From: an uncultured Blautia sp.
GTDB lineage: Bacteria > Bacillota > Clostridia > Lachnospirales > Lachnospiraceae
Reading direction: 5' to 3'
NCBI GenBank assembly: GCA_900547615.1
Contig: URHH01000142.1
Coordinates: forward strand, 1-6,246
Length of the DNA: 6,246 nt
The position numbers and the translations under genes were made by a program. The notes under the pieces are model-generated. The model was not told the origin of the DNA. It did not search any database and saw only the letters and a list, made by a program, of their open reading frames with translations. Shown here in pieces: positions 1 through 6,240 of this stretch. Position 1 is the first letter of the stretch. Each line of letters starts with the position of its first letter.

Positions 1-2
1 AC

Positions 3-476
3 AACTACGGCCCATACCAGTTCCCGGAAAAACTCATTCCGCTTATGATTGCAAACGCACTTAACGACAAACCGCTTCCAGTATATGGAAAAGGCGAGAA
101 TGTCCGCGACTGGCTGTATGTAGAGGACCACTGCAAGGCCATCGACCTTATCATCCATAAAGGCCGCGTAGGCGAAGTTTACAACATTGGCGGACATAAT
201 GAGATGACAAACATCGACATTGTAAAAATCATCTGTAAAGAGCTTGGCAAACCGGAAAGTCTGATTACTTACGTAGCAGACAGAAAAGGACACGATATGC
301 GCTATGCCATTGACCCAACAAAGATTCACAACGAGCTTGGCTGGCTTCCTGAAACAAAATTTGCAGACGGTATCAAAAAGACAATTCAGTGGTATCTTGA
401 CAATAAGGAATGGTGGGAAACGATTATTTCCGGCGAGTACCAGAATTACTACGAAAAAATGTACGGAAACCGCTAA
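3..476 (+). CDS. rfbB: dTDP-glucose 4,6-dehydratase, C-terminal part (5' end outside window)
   Basis: Cytoplasmic extended short-chain dehydrogenase that converts dTDP-glucose to dTDP-4-keto-6-deoxyglucose, the second step of dTDP-L-rhamnose synthesis. The reading frame is open from position 3 and gives 157 residues, about the last 45% of a usual protein of roughly 340 residues. The NAD-binding Rossmann half and the catalytic YxxxK lie outside the window. Visible are the substrate-binding stretch [13 protein letters not shown] at the very start, the family signature [17 protein letters not shown], the YNIGG segment, and [12 protein letters not shown] near the end, all standard for RfbB/RmlB. 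The internal ATG at 45 is not a start, because the homologous sequence continues upstream of it to the edge. The stop codon overlaps the ribosome binding site of rfbD, so the two genes are very probably cotranscribed. The identification is firm; only the truncation by the window limits it. Confidence 0.95.
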   Translation, partial: NYGPYQFPEKLIPLMIANALNDKPLPVYGKGENVRDWLYVEDHCKAIDLIIHKGRVGEVYNIGGHNEMTNIDIVKIICKELGKPESLITYVADRKGHDMRYAIDPTKIHNELGWLPETKFADGIKKTIQWYLDNKEWWETIISGEYQNYYEKMYGNR

Positions 477-481
477 GGGGG
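475..481 (+). promoter_or_regulatory. Ribosome binding site of rfbD overlapping the rfbB stop
   Basis: AAGGGGG lies 7 nt before the rfbD ATG and begins inside the rfbB TAA stop codon. This placement fixes the rfbD start and suggests that ribosomes finishing rfbB can reinitiate on rfbD. Confidence 0.8.
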
Positions 482-488
482 ATTTTAC

Positions 489-1430
489 ATGAAAGTATTT
501 GTAACAGGCGTTGCAGGACAGCTCGGCCATGATGTAATGAATGAACTGGCTTCCCGGGGCTATGAGGGAGTCGGAAGCGACCTTGCACCTTCTTATAATG
601 GTGTGATGGACGGCACTGCCGTTACAGAAATGCCATATGTATCACTTGATATTACAGACGCTTCTTCTGTGAAAAAAACACTTCTTGAAGTAAAGCCGGA
701 CGTAGTGGTTCACTGCGCTGCATGGACTGCCGTTGACCTTGCTGAAGATGAGGATAAACGTGAAAAAGTCCGCGCAATCAATGCAGACGGTACAAAACAT
801 ATTGCAGATGTGTGCAAAACTTTAAACTGCAAGATGGTTTACATCAGTACCGATTATGTATTTGACGGTCAGGGCACTACGCCCTGGGATCCGGACTGCA
901 AAGACTACCGTCCTTTGAATGTATATGGACAGACGAAGCTTGAGGGCGAGCTTGCTGTTTCCGAAACTCTGGAAAAATTCTTTATCGTACGAATTGCCTG
1001 GGTATTTGGAAAAAATGGCAACAACTTTATTAAAACCATGCTGAAGGTAGGAAAAAATCATGAGCGTTTAACAGTCGTAAACGACCAGATTGGAACTCCT
1101 ACTTATACGCTTGACCTTGCTGTGCTTCTTGTTGATATGCTGGAAACAGAAAAATACGGCTATTATCACGCGACAAATGAGGGTGGATATATCAGTTGGT
1201 ATGATTTTGCCTGTGAAATCTTCCGTCAGGCAGCAGAGATGGGATATGCAGATTATGACAGCGAGCATTTAACAGTCGCACCTGTCACAACAGCAGAATA
1301 CGGCATCTCCAAAGCAGCGAGACCATTTAACAGCCGCCTGGATAAGAGCAAGCTTACAGAAAACGGCTTCTCTCTTCTTCCTTCCTGGCAGGACGCGCTG
1401 GCGCGCTATTTAAAAGAAATTGAATTTTAA
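489..1430 (+). CDS. rfbD: dTDP-4-dehydrorhamnose reductase
   Basis: NAD(P)H-dependent cytoplasmic reductase that makes dTDP-L-rhamnose from dTDP-4-dehydrorhamnose, the last step of the rhamnose donor pathway. The 313-residue protein has the N-terminal dinucleotide-binding GVAGQLG (residues 7-13), STDYVFDG (120-127, with the family's catalytic Thr), the catalytic YGQTK (Tyr146, Lys150), NDQIGTPTY (198-206) and the C-terminal RPFNSRLD signature (278-285). It is somewhat longer than many RmlD proteins (about 280-300 residues). The extra length appears to come from a segment around residues 35-50 and another around 249-262. The start is set by a strong ribosome binding site 7 nt upstream. It follows rfbB by 12 nt, so it is an operon partner; rfbA and rfbC would be expected outside the window on the left. 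It ends 21 nt before a strong hairpin terminator. Confidence 0.96.
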   Translation: MKVFVTGVAGQLGHDVMNELASRGYEGVGSDLAPSYNGVMDGTAVTEMPYVSLDITDASSVKKTLLEVKPDVVVHCAAWTAVDLAEDEDKREKVRAINADGTKHIADVCKTLNCKMVYISTDYVFDGQGTTPWDPDCKDYRPLNVYGQTKLEGELAVSETLEKFFIVRIAWVFGKNGNNFIKTMLKVGKNHERLTVVNDQIGTPTYTLDLAVLLVDMLETEKYGYYHATNEGGYISWYDFACEIFRQAAEMGYADYDSEHLTVAPVTTAEYGISKAARPFNSRLDKSKLTENGFSLLPSWQDALARYLKEIEF

Positions 1431-1451
1431 GTATAAAATTTTTCAAAACAA

Positions 1452-1498
1452 AAAGTACCGGAAATCAGATGAATTGAGTATCTGATCTCCGGTACTTT
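1452..1498. terminator. Bidirectional intrinsic terminator between convergent operons
   Basis: A 19-bp inverted repeat (1452-1470 against 1480-1498) has one internal mismatch (A opposite C) and a 9-nt loop. The core is AGTACCGG/CCGGTACT. On the + strand it is followed by ATTTTAC. On the - strand the stem runs into TTTTGTTTTG followed by more T, so transcripts from both sides have a U-rich tail. It lies between the ends of rfbD (+) and the LCP gene (-), where both operons must stop. The - strand tail is the more convincing of the two. Confidence 0.9.
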
Positions 1499-1517
1499 AT
1501 TTTACCTGAATTACTTT

Positions 1518-3008
1518 TTACTGCTGCGGCTGCGTAATCGTCTGACCATTCTTTACCTGCTGTATCATTTCTTTTGCCGTATCGACTGTATTATAATCAG
1601 GAACCATAACGTATGCCGGCTGGCTCATGGAATATGGTATCTGCTTATCTCCTGTTCCATTTGCACTGTAACTTACAATGTTCCATGCTCCGCCTTCTGT
1701 AAGCTGCTGCTGAAGAAGACGTGCAATCTCTTCGTAGGAAATATTTGTTTCAAAGCTTCCCTGAAGGCTGGAAAGAATAGAGGAATAGTTTGTCAGGAGT
1801 TCAGGGGAAAGAGCTTTATTAATTACCCCCTGGATAACTGCCATCTGATTTTTCCCTCTCTGTCTGTCCCCCTCCGGGAACGCATAACGCTCCCTTGCGA
1901 AAGCAAGAGCCTGCTCTCCGTTCACATAATTGCTTCCTTTGTTATAGTGGAAGCCGGACGTCGAGAAATCATAATCCGATTCTACCGTGATACCGCCAAG
2001 CGCATCAATAATGTTTACAAATCCGCCGAAGTTGATTCTGAAATAATTATTAATATCTATTCCATACAGCATACCAAGCGTATCCATACTTACACTGATT
2101 CCATAAATACCGGCATGGGTAAGTTTATCCGGTACGCCCCCCGAAATAGAAAGGGGGACAAAATAATCTCTCGGGGTAGATACAAGAAGAAGCTGACGTG
2201 TCTTTGTATTTGCCACTGCAATAATATTTACATCGCTTCTGCTCTTTGCAACAAGACCGCCTCTGTTATCAATACCACTGATATATACGGTATATATCTC
2301 TCCTGTTGTTTCCACATCTGGCTGTTCCTGCCCGCCTGCATTCTGATCTTCTGACGGTTTATTTGATGTTTCAATTACTGTCTCCACATGTTTGACGCTG
2401 ATTTCCCGTATCTGTGATCCTATATCCCCGTAACCGTCCATCTCTTCAAGAACAGGAATATATGCCTGATTCAGAATAATCGCTCCCGTCTCCTCACGTC
2501 TCAGACCATCTATAAGCTCTGTAAGACCTCTGTATTCCTGAACCTGTATTTCTGATCCCAGTTCTGTTTTGATTTCCTCCAGAGTGCTGTCTGTATTTTC
2601 TCTGTCAAGATCTGTGATGATTCCATATTTATATCCTGATGTTGCAGTCAGTGAATCTGCACTGTCCTGCGCTCTTACATAAATTCCTACCTGAGCAATT
2701 TCTGTCTCCACACCTGAAATCTTTGATAATGTGGAGGTTGTTTTATAAAGATATACTCCTCCCACTATAAAAAGGGCGCTGAACAGAACTGCAAGTACCG
2801 TTCCTATAATAAATCGAACGATATTATGACGGTTCCACGTAAGAACAGTAACCAGAATCACAAAAATCAATAAAACAACTCCGATGACTGCCACAATTAC
2901 CGTTGGTATCAGCTTTGTGTAAACAAGCAATCCCACAAATGCTGCCGATACAAGCAGAAAAACTGCAGCAATGATCTTTCCTGCTATGCCGCCACTTTCT
3001 CTTTCCAT
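1518..3008 (-). CDS. LytR-CpsA-Psr (LCP) family polymer ligase with three N-terminal membrane helices
   Basis: LCP enzymes transfer polymers from undecaprenyl-phosphate carriers to peptidoglycan on the outer face of the membrane; the likely substrate here is the polysaccharide controlled by this operon. With the start at 3008 the protein has 496 residues. Membrane helices lie at about 9-30, 34-56 and 63-88, leaving the rest outside. A region at about 100-210 is an extracellular accessory domain. It is followed by a polar Gln/Glu/Pro-rich linker (about 216-237) and the LCP domain from about 239. LCP motifs visible are GIDNRGG (245-251), SRSD (Arg257 and Asp259), STPRD (Arg280), and VNGEQALAFARERYAFPEGD followed by RQRGK (363-386) with its cluster of conserved arginines. 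Another ATG lies 6 nt upstream at 3014, but the AAGGAG ribosome binding site is only 1 nt from it and 7 nt from the ATG at 3008, so 3008 is preferred. The architecture matches streptococcal CpsA/Wzg. It is the last gene of the operon. Confidence 0.93.
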   Translation of the reverse strand: MERESGGIAGKIIAAVFLLVSAAFVGLLVYTKLIPTVIVAVIGVVLLIFVILVTVLTWNRHNIVRFIIGTVLAVLFSALFIVGGVYLYKTTSTLSKISGVETEIAQVGIYVRAQDSADSLTATSGYKYGIITDLDRENTDSTLEEIKTELGSEIQVQEYRGLTELIDGLRREETGAIILNQAYIPVLEEMDGYGDIGSQIREISVKHVETVIETSNKPSEDQNAGGQEQPDVETTGEIYTVYISGIDNRGGLVAKSRSDVNIIAVANTKTRQLLLVSTPRDYFVPLSISGGVPDKLTHAGIYGISVSMDTLGMLYGIDINNYFRINFGGFVNIIDALGGITVESDYDFSTSGFHYNKGSNYVNGEQALAFARERYAFPEGDRQRGKNQMAVIQGVINKALSPELLTNYSSILSSLQGSFETNISYEEIARLLQQQLTEGGAWNIVSYSANGTGDKQIPYSMSQPAYVMVPDYNTVDTAKEMIQQVKNGQTITQPQQ

Positions 3009-3015
3009 GAACATT

Positions 3016-3021
3016 CTCCTT
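3016..3021 (-). promoter_or_regulatory. Ribosome binding site that decides the LCP start
   Basis: AAGGAG on the - strand is spaced 7 nt from the ATG at 3008 and only 1 nt from the ATG at 3014. The spacing favours the downstream Met, removing two residues (Met-Phe) from the longest reading frame. Confidence 0.75.
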
Positions 3022-3043
3022 TTCTGTATCTCTCACTTAATAT

Positions 3044-3078
3044 CAGAAGACAGGACAATTTCTGTATCCTGCCTTCTG
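3044..3078 (-). other. Intra-operon RNA hairpin upstream of the LCP gene
   Basis: A 12-bp inverted repeat (3044-3055 against 3067-3078) with an 11-nt loop lies in the gap of about 100 nt between the Ig-like gene and the LCP gene. In the - strand RNA every position pairs, with one G-U wobble; in the + strand RNA the same position is an A-C mismatch. This favours a function in the operon transcript. The - strand stem is followed by ATATTAAG rather than a U run, so it does not look like a classic terminator. It could mark mRNA processing, protect a 3' end, or modulate LCP translation. The function is inferred. Confidence 0.6.
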
Positions 3079-3111
3079 TTTTCTTTGCTTTATTCACATT
3101 GTTTCTTCAGA

Positions 3112-3861
3112 TTACTGAACCACGATCGTAAGAACAGCTCTGTTTGATTCATTTCCACTGGAATCTACTACATAATATGTAAGCTCATAAGTTCCCGGTA
3201 CACCGGTATCTACATTGCCCTCAATCTGAATCTGACGGTACAATGTATTTGTTGCATCTACATCATCCTGAATATCTGATACATAACTTAACTGATCAAC
3301 AGGTGTTCCCACCGGTATTTCCAGATAATATGTTGTAAGATAGAATTTCGGAGCTCCCGGAGCCATCGCATCGATTTTTTCCTGTTCTCTCTTTGCAGCC
3401 TCTTCTGCCGGCGTCAGTTCTTCCACCTTTTCTGTATCTGTACTTTCCTCTTCCGTTGCTCCAGACTCTGCTTCTTCCTCAGCTTCTCCGGACTCTTCTT
3501 TTTCTTCCTCTTCTTCCTTTCCTTCCTTGTCGTCCTTTTCATCAGACTCCATTGCAAACTGTCTCTTGGTAACATTGTTGCTGCTGTCTTTTGCCACGAA
3601 GGAAACATATACCTGATTCTCCTCTTTTGTGAAAACGCCTTCCACTCTGAGAGAATTACTTACATCTCCATCTTCATCATCCTTTGCAGTAACGCCCTCC
3701 AGCAGTTCCTCGTCTGTCATATCGCTGCTGTAAACATTCTTTTTATCTCCTGCAAAACTTATCTCAGGACCTTTTCTGTCCGCCGTAAAAAGGATACCTG
3801 CTACAGTACCGCCAAGCGCCACACTGAGCACTATCATTAACGCCACAAGCCATTTTCGCAT
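3112..3861 (-). CDS. Membrane-anchored protein with two DUF5011/Ig-like modules and an acidic linker
   Basis: This is a 249-residue protein of uncertain function. A hydrophobic segment at residues 4-26 after MRK is a signal anchor or uncleaved signal; no lipobox cysteine is seen. Residues about 31-105 resemble a DUF5011/HYR-like beta-sandwich: they carry AKDDEDGDVSNSL and then the end-of-domain pattern FVAKDSSNNVTKRQF. Residues about 106-165 are a low-complexity linker with 24 Asp/Glu among residues 106-148. Residues about 170-249 form a second such module with GVPGTYELTYYVVDSSGNES, the typical G-Y-x-x-x-Y-x-x-x-D-x-x-GN pattern, and a final beta strand at the C-terminus. The start has AAGGGAG 9 nt upstream. 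It sits between the Wzz and LCP genes, so a role in polymer export or attachment on the outer surface is likely but not shown. No catalytic motif was recognised. Confidence 0.75.
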   Translation of the reverse strand: MRKWLVALMIVLSVALGGTVAGILFTADRKGPEISFAGDKKNVYSSDMTDEELLEGVTAKDDEDGDVSNSLRVEGVFTKEENQVYVSFVAKDSSNNVTKRQFAMESDEKDDKEGKEEEEEKEESGEAEEEAESGATEEESTDTEKVEELTPAEEAAKREQEKIDAMAPGAPKFYLTTYYLEIPVGTPVDQLSYVSDIQDDVDATNTLYRQIQIEGNVDTGVPGTYELTYYVVDSSGNESNRAVLTIVVQ

Positions 3862-3903
3862 TGTACTTTACTCCCTTAATCTACTATACACTTTTTCCAC
3901 AGA

Positions 3904-4647
3904 TCATCTGCGATGTTTCTTTGACTTTCCTCTCTTCTGCTTCTTGGATTTTTTTTCTTTATCCATGAGAGGAATGTTTCCAAGTACACTAAGCTGTAAA
4001 TAACGCTCTACATCTTCCGGGGTTTTTACTGTATCATTGGAAAGATAAACTGCCAGAATGATAATTACAGAAAGAACAACTCCAAGCACACCGCCAAGAA
4101 TTCCATTTTTTACAAGACTCGGACTTGCCGGCTCATTTGGAATATTCGCAGTTTCCACCACGTTTACTGCGTCTACATCCATAACTTCCTGAATATGTAC
4201 AGACGCAACATCGCGGATTGCATTTGCAATCTGGCTTGCCATATATGGATCCTCATCTCTTACACTGATCGCTACGATACGTGTGTCTGTCTGGTTTTCC
4301 ACACTGATTTTTTCAAGGAGCTCCTTATGCTCCAGATCCAGGTTTAATTCTGCGATCACACCCTCTGTTACGGTACGGCTTTTGATCAGTTCCGCATAAT
4401 CCTTTGTAAGGAGCGTACTGGTCTGCATATCCTGATTCGTCAGAGTGTTATTGTCCTGTTTGCTTAACACGACAATTTTCGTTGTGGACTCATACTGCGG
4501 ATCGATAAACAGCATGGTTCCCACAATCGAGACAAGACCTAATACAATACCGGAAAGGATAATAATTCCAATCCTGCCAAGCAGCACATGGAAGATCTCG
4601 CCTAAGTCAATTTCCACTTCCTGATTTTCTTTTATCTGATTTTCCAT
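3904..4647 (-). CDS. cpsC: Wzz/CpsC-type chain-length determinant and tyrosine-kinase modulator
   Basis: Polysaccharide co-polymerase of the CpsC/YveK/CapA type. In Firmicutes the kinase domain is a separate protein, and this membrane partner activates it through its cytoplasmic C-terminus. The 247-residue protein has a cytoplasmic N-terminus with EIDLGEIFHVLLGR (12-25), a first helix at about 27-48, an extracellular part with the usual coil-rich region (about 50-180), the Pro-rich PNEPASPS before the second helix (170-177), a second helix at about 183-203, and the cytoplasmic signature VKTPEDVERYLQLSVLGNIP (207-226). After this comes an unusually basic tail, with 12 Lys/Arg in the last 18 residues. 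GGAG lies 8 nt before the start. It follows the phosphatase gene by 13 nt. The symbol is the streptococcal name by similarity, not a proven orthologue. Confidence 0.92.
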   Translation of the reverse strand: MENQIKENQEVEIDLGEIFHVLLGRIGIIILSGIVLGLVSIVGTMLFIDPQYESTTKIVVLSKQDNNTLTNQDMQTSTLLTKDYAELIKSRTVTEGVIAELNLDLEHKELLEKISVENQTDTRIVAISVRDEDPYMASQIANAIRDVASVHIQEVMDVDAVNVVETANIPNEPASPSLVKNGILGGVLGVVLSVIIILAVYLSNDTVKTPEDVERYLQLSVLGNIPLMDKEKKSKKQKRGKSKKHRR

Positions 4648-4660
4648 ATTTTTTTCTCCA

Positions 4661-5374
4661 TTACCCTGTGATTTTTCTTGGATTTTTTACCAGTATCTCT
4701 CTGGTATAATCCTCCCCCATAGTTTTAACCATCTGGAGATAGCATTTCCCCATATCCGGTGTTCTCTCTGTTTTTCTGTGTCCGTCTGTGCCCACGAAAT
4801 CCAGAAGATCTTGTTTCATAAGTTTTTTGGCAAAATGCTTTACACCAAACCCGTCTTTGCCGCTTATCGTATCCGCATTTACCTGGATATAAGCGCCAAG
4901 ATCTTTCAACTCATCTATAAAATGAAGATCGCCTCTTGTTGCTTTATAGCGCTCCACATGAGCTACTATTGGATTGTAACCATTCAGCTTAAGCTGCTGT
5001 ACGCGCTCTTTTATATATGCCTTCTCATCGCCGTAGCTGAATTCTACCAGTACATATCTGCTTCCTGCCATTGTAAGACGTTCCCCTTTTCTCAGACAGG
5101 AAACCATATCCATGCTGCTGTGCAGCTCACAGCCAAGATAAAGCGTCAAATCACCGGCAACTTCCTCCGCTGCCGCCTGCAGTCTCAAAAACTGCCTTTT
5201 TACCACTTCGAGAGGAGGCTCAAACATTTTATAGCGAAAATGAGGAGTTATGATAATATTCCGCACTCCGTCTTCGTATTCCTTCCTGAGCAGCCATTTG
5301 GACTCCTCCAGGTTTTTTGCTCCGTCGTCTACTCCAGGAAGGATGTGGCAGTGAATGTCATATAATCCCGTCAT
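4661..5374 (-). CDS. cpsB: PHP-family protein-tyrosine phosphatase (CpsB/YwqE type)
   Basis: Metal-dependent (usually Mn) phosphatase that dephosphorylates the tyrosine tail of the partner kinase in the cytoplasm. The 237-residue length is normal for the family. Metal-ligand motifs are all present: DIHCHILPGVDDG (Asp6, His8, His10, Asp16), ITPHF (His45), LGCELH (Glu83, His85), VEFSY (Glu112), VAHVERY (His139), and VGTDGHR (Asp197, His199). The order and spacing match CpsB, so the enzyme should be active. The start codon overlaps the stop of the kinase gene (ATGA, 4 nt), indicating translational coupling; AGAGGA just before it and GGAG further upstream lie within the end of the kinase gene. 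The symbol is the streptococcal name by similarity. Confidence 0.95.
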   Translation of the reverse strand: MTGLYDIHCHILPGVDDGAKNLEESKWLLRKEYEDGVRNIIITPHFRYKMFEPPLEVVKRQFLRLQAAAEEVAGDLTLYLGCELHSSMDMVSCLRKGERLTMAGSRYVLVEFSYGDEKAYIKERVQQLKLNGYNPIVAHVERYKATRGDLHFIDELKDLGAYIQVNADTISGKDGFGVKHFAKKLMKQDLLDFVGTDGHRKTERTPDMGKCYLQMVKTMGEDYTREILVKNPRKITG

Positions 5375-6081
5375 TCCTCTACTTCTCCATAGCTTCCATA
5401 CTTGCCATATTTACCATATTTGCCGTATTTACCATATTTGCCGTAAGTATCCTTCGTGTAATCTACTTTATTCAGAACTGTTCCAAGGATCGGGCAGTTT
5501 GTTTTCTCCAACTGAGATTTTACATCCTGAACAAAACGGTAGCTGACAGCGCCTGACTCAATTACGATCACAACGCCATCGCAGGCGTCTGCAATAACCG
5601 CGCTGTCGATCACTCGTCCAAGAGGCGGCGTATCGATGATCACGTAATCATACACCTCTCTCACAGAGCGCACCATATTTTTAAATAATCTGCTGCCCAG
5701 AAGCTCTGTCGGATTGGGCGGCACAATTCCGGAAAAAATAATATGAAATTTAGGCTGTGACGTTGCACAGATAACATCTGCAAGCTTTGCCTGCTTTGAC
5801 AGATAATGAGTAAGACCTCGAACTTCTCCGTCTACCTCCACACGTCCGAGAAGAACGGATTTACGCAAATCTGCGTCGATTAAAAGAACGGACTTTCCGC
5901 TCTCTGCCAGAGACGCAGCCAGATGAGAGGTAACATTACTCTTCCCTTCGTTCGGCGTACAGCTCGTAAATGCAATGACCTTTTTATCTGCCCCACAGAA
6001 CTGAAGATTCGTACGGAGAGCTTTGTAAGCTTCGTCCATCTGATAATCCTGTTTCCAATCATTAAGATTTACTTTTACCAT
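5371..6081 (-). CDS. cpsD: CpsD/YwqD-type bacterial tyrosine kinase
   Basis: Cytoplasmic BY-kinase that autophosphorylates tyrosines in its C-terminal tail and, with its Wzz partner, controls polysaccharide synthesis. In the 236-residue protein, EAYKALRTNL (17-26) is the EX2RX2R oligomerisation motif with Lys20 in place of the first Arg. TSCTPNEGKSNV (39-50) is Walker A, VLLIDADLRK (65-74) is Walker A', and YVIIDTPP (146-153) is Walker B. PPNPTELL (121-128) is also typical of the family. The tail holds seven tyrosines spaced exactly three apart (Tyr213 to Tyr231, mostly Tyr-Gly-Lys) plus Tyr208, and ends GEVEE. No membrane segment is present, as expected when Wzz is separate. AAAGGTG lies 10 nt before the start. 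It is the first gene of the operon after a recognisable promoter. Confidence 0.96.
   Translation of the reverse strand: MVKVNLNDWKQDYQMDEAYKALRTNLQFCGADKKVIAFTSCTPNEGKSNVTSHLAASLAESGKSVLLIDADLRKSVLLGRVEVDGEVRGLTHYLSKQAKLADVICATSQPKFHIIFSGIVPPNPTELLGSRLFKNMVRSVREVYDYVIIDTPPLGRVIDSAVIADACDGVVIVIESGAVSYRFVQDVKSQLEKTNCPILGTVLNKVDYTKDTYGKYGKYGKYGKYGKYGSYGEVEE
5383..5445 (-). repeat. 9-bp coding tandem repeat (Tyr-Gly-Lys tail of the kinase)
   Basis: Seven 9-bp units encode Tyr-Gly-Lys five times, then Tyr-Gly-Ser and Tyr-Gly-Glu. The first four units form two perfect 18-bp copies (5428-5445 and 5410-5427, TACGGCAAATATGGTAAA in coding sense). The later units diverge at third positions. Unit loss or gain keeps the reading frame and would change only the number of phosphorylatable tyrosines. 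Confidence 0.95.
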
Positions 6082-6091
6082 AATTTCTATT

Positions 6092-6107
6092 CACCTTTAT
6101 CCTTTAT
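6092..6107 (-). promoter_or_regulatory. Kinase ribosome binding site with a 7-bp tandem duplication
   Basis: On the - strand ATAAAGG occurs twice in tandem (6101-6107, then 6094-6100) and runs into AAAGGTG (6092-6098). The inner AAAGGTG is 10 nt from the kinase ATG at 6081 and is the likely site used; the outer AAAGG is too far. The duplication places two Shine-Dalgarno-like cores in the leader. Confidence 0.6.
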
Positions 6108-6110
6108 CCC

Positions 6111-6139
6111 CCCGGATCCTGTTTTATCTTTTAGCCGGG
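6111..6139 (-). other. Possible weak hairpin in the operon leader
   Basis: CCCGG (6135-6139) and CCGGG (6111-6115) in the - strand RNA can pair across a 19-nt A-rich loop. A run of six G (6108-6113) overlaps the downstream arm. The stem is only 5 bp with a long loop, so it may be chance. No known riboswitch or T-box pattern was recognised here. Confidence 0.25.
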
Positions 6140-6153
6140 TTTCTCAATTTTCT

Positions 6154-6182
6154 ATTATACAGCTCAATTTCCTTTTAGGCAA
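6154..6182 (-). promoter_or_regulatory. Sigma-A-type promoter of the kinase/phosphatase/Wzz/LCP operon
   Basis: On the - strand TTGCCT (6177-6182) and TATAAT (6154-6159) are separated by 17 nt. The -10 is a perfect consensus and the -35 matches 4 of 6. Transcription would begin near 6147, giving a leader of about 65 nt before the kinase ATG. No comparably good promoter was found in the shorter gaps inside the operon, so this probably drives all five genes. Confidence 0.75.
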
Positions 6183-6209
6183 GCTCTTTATACTTGAGTT
6201 TCCGCAGTT

Positions 6210-6218
6210 TTATCCACA
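6210..6218 (+). promoter_or_regulatory. Perfect DnaA-box sequence upstream of the operon promoter
   Basis: TTATCCACA, the consensus DnaA box, lies about 27 nt upstream of the -35 of the operon promoter. It is a single site with no cluster around it, so it is not an origin. It could be a DnaA-regulated promoter element or chance. Confidence 0.35.
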
Positions 6219-6240
6219 GTCACCTATTTTGCAATAAATC

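Noticed and set aside
1947..2354. Open frame of 135 codons on the + strand, antisense to the LCP gene
   Set aside because: It overlaps the conserved LCP domain on the other strand and its product resembles no family; taken as a shadow frame.
3044..3085. The hairpin at 3044-3078 read as a + strand terminator because it is followed by a T-rich run
   Set aside because: No + strand gene ends there, and in + strand RNA the stem has an A-C mismatch that becomes a G-U pair in the other orientation.
3883..3888. Possible -10 (TATAGT on the - strand) in the gap before the Ig-like gene
   Set aside because: No -35-like sequence at a proper distance; the gap is only 42 nt and readthrough from the operon promoter explains expression.
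3893..3901. DnaA-box-like TTTTCCACA between the Wzz and Ig-like genes
   Set aside because: It deviates from the consensus, overlaps the T-rich gap inside an operon, and has no second site nearby; probably chance.
4778..5365. Open frame of 195 codons on the + strand, antisense to the phosphatase gene
   Set aside because: It lies entirely opposite a well-supported PHP phosphatase with all its metal-binding motifs. Its translation shows no recognisable domain and no convincing ribosome binding site was seen.
5383..5445. The 9-bp tandem repeat as a CRISPR or mobile-element signature
   Set aside because: The units are adjacent without spacers, in frame, and encode the tyrosine tail expected for this kinase family.
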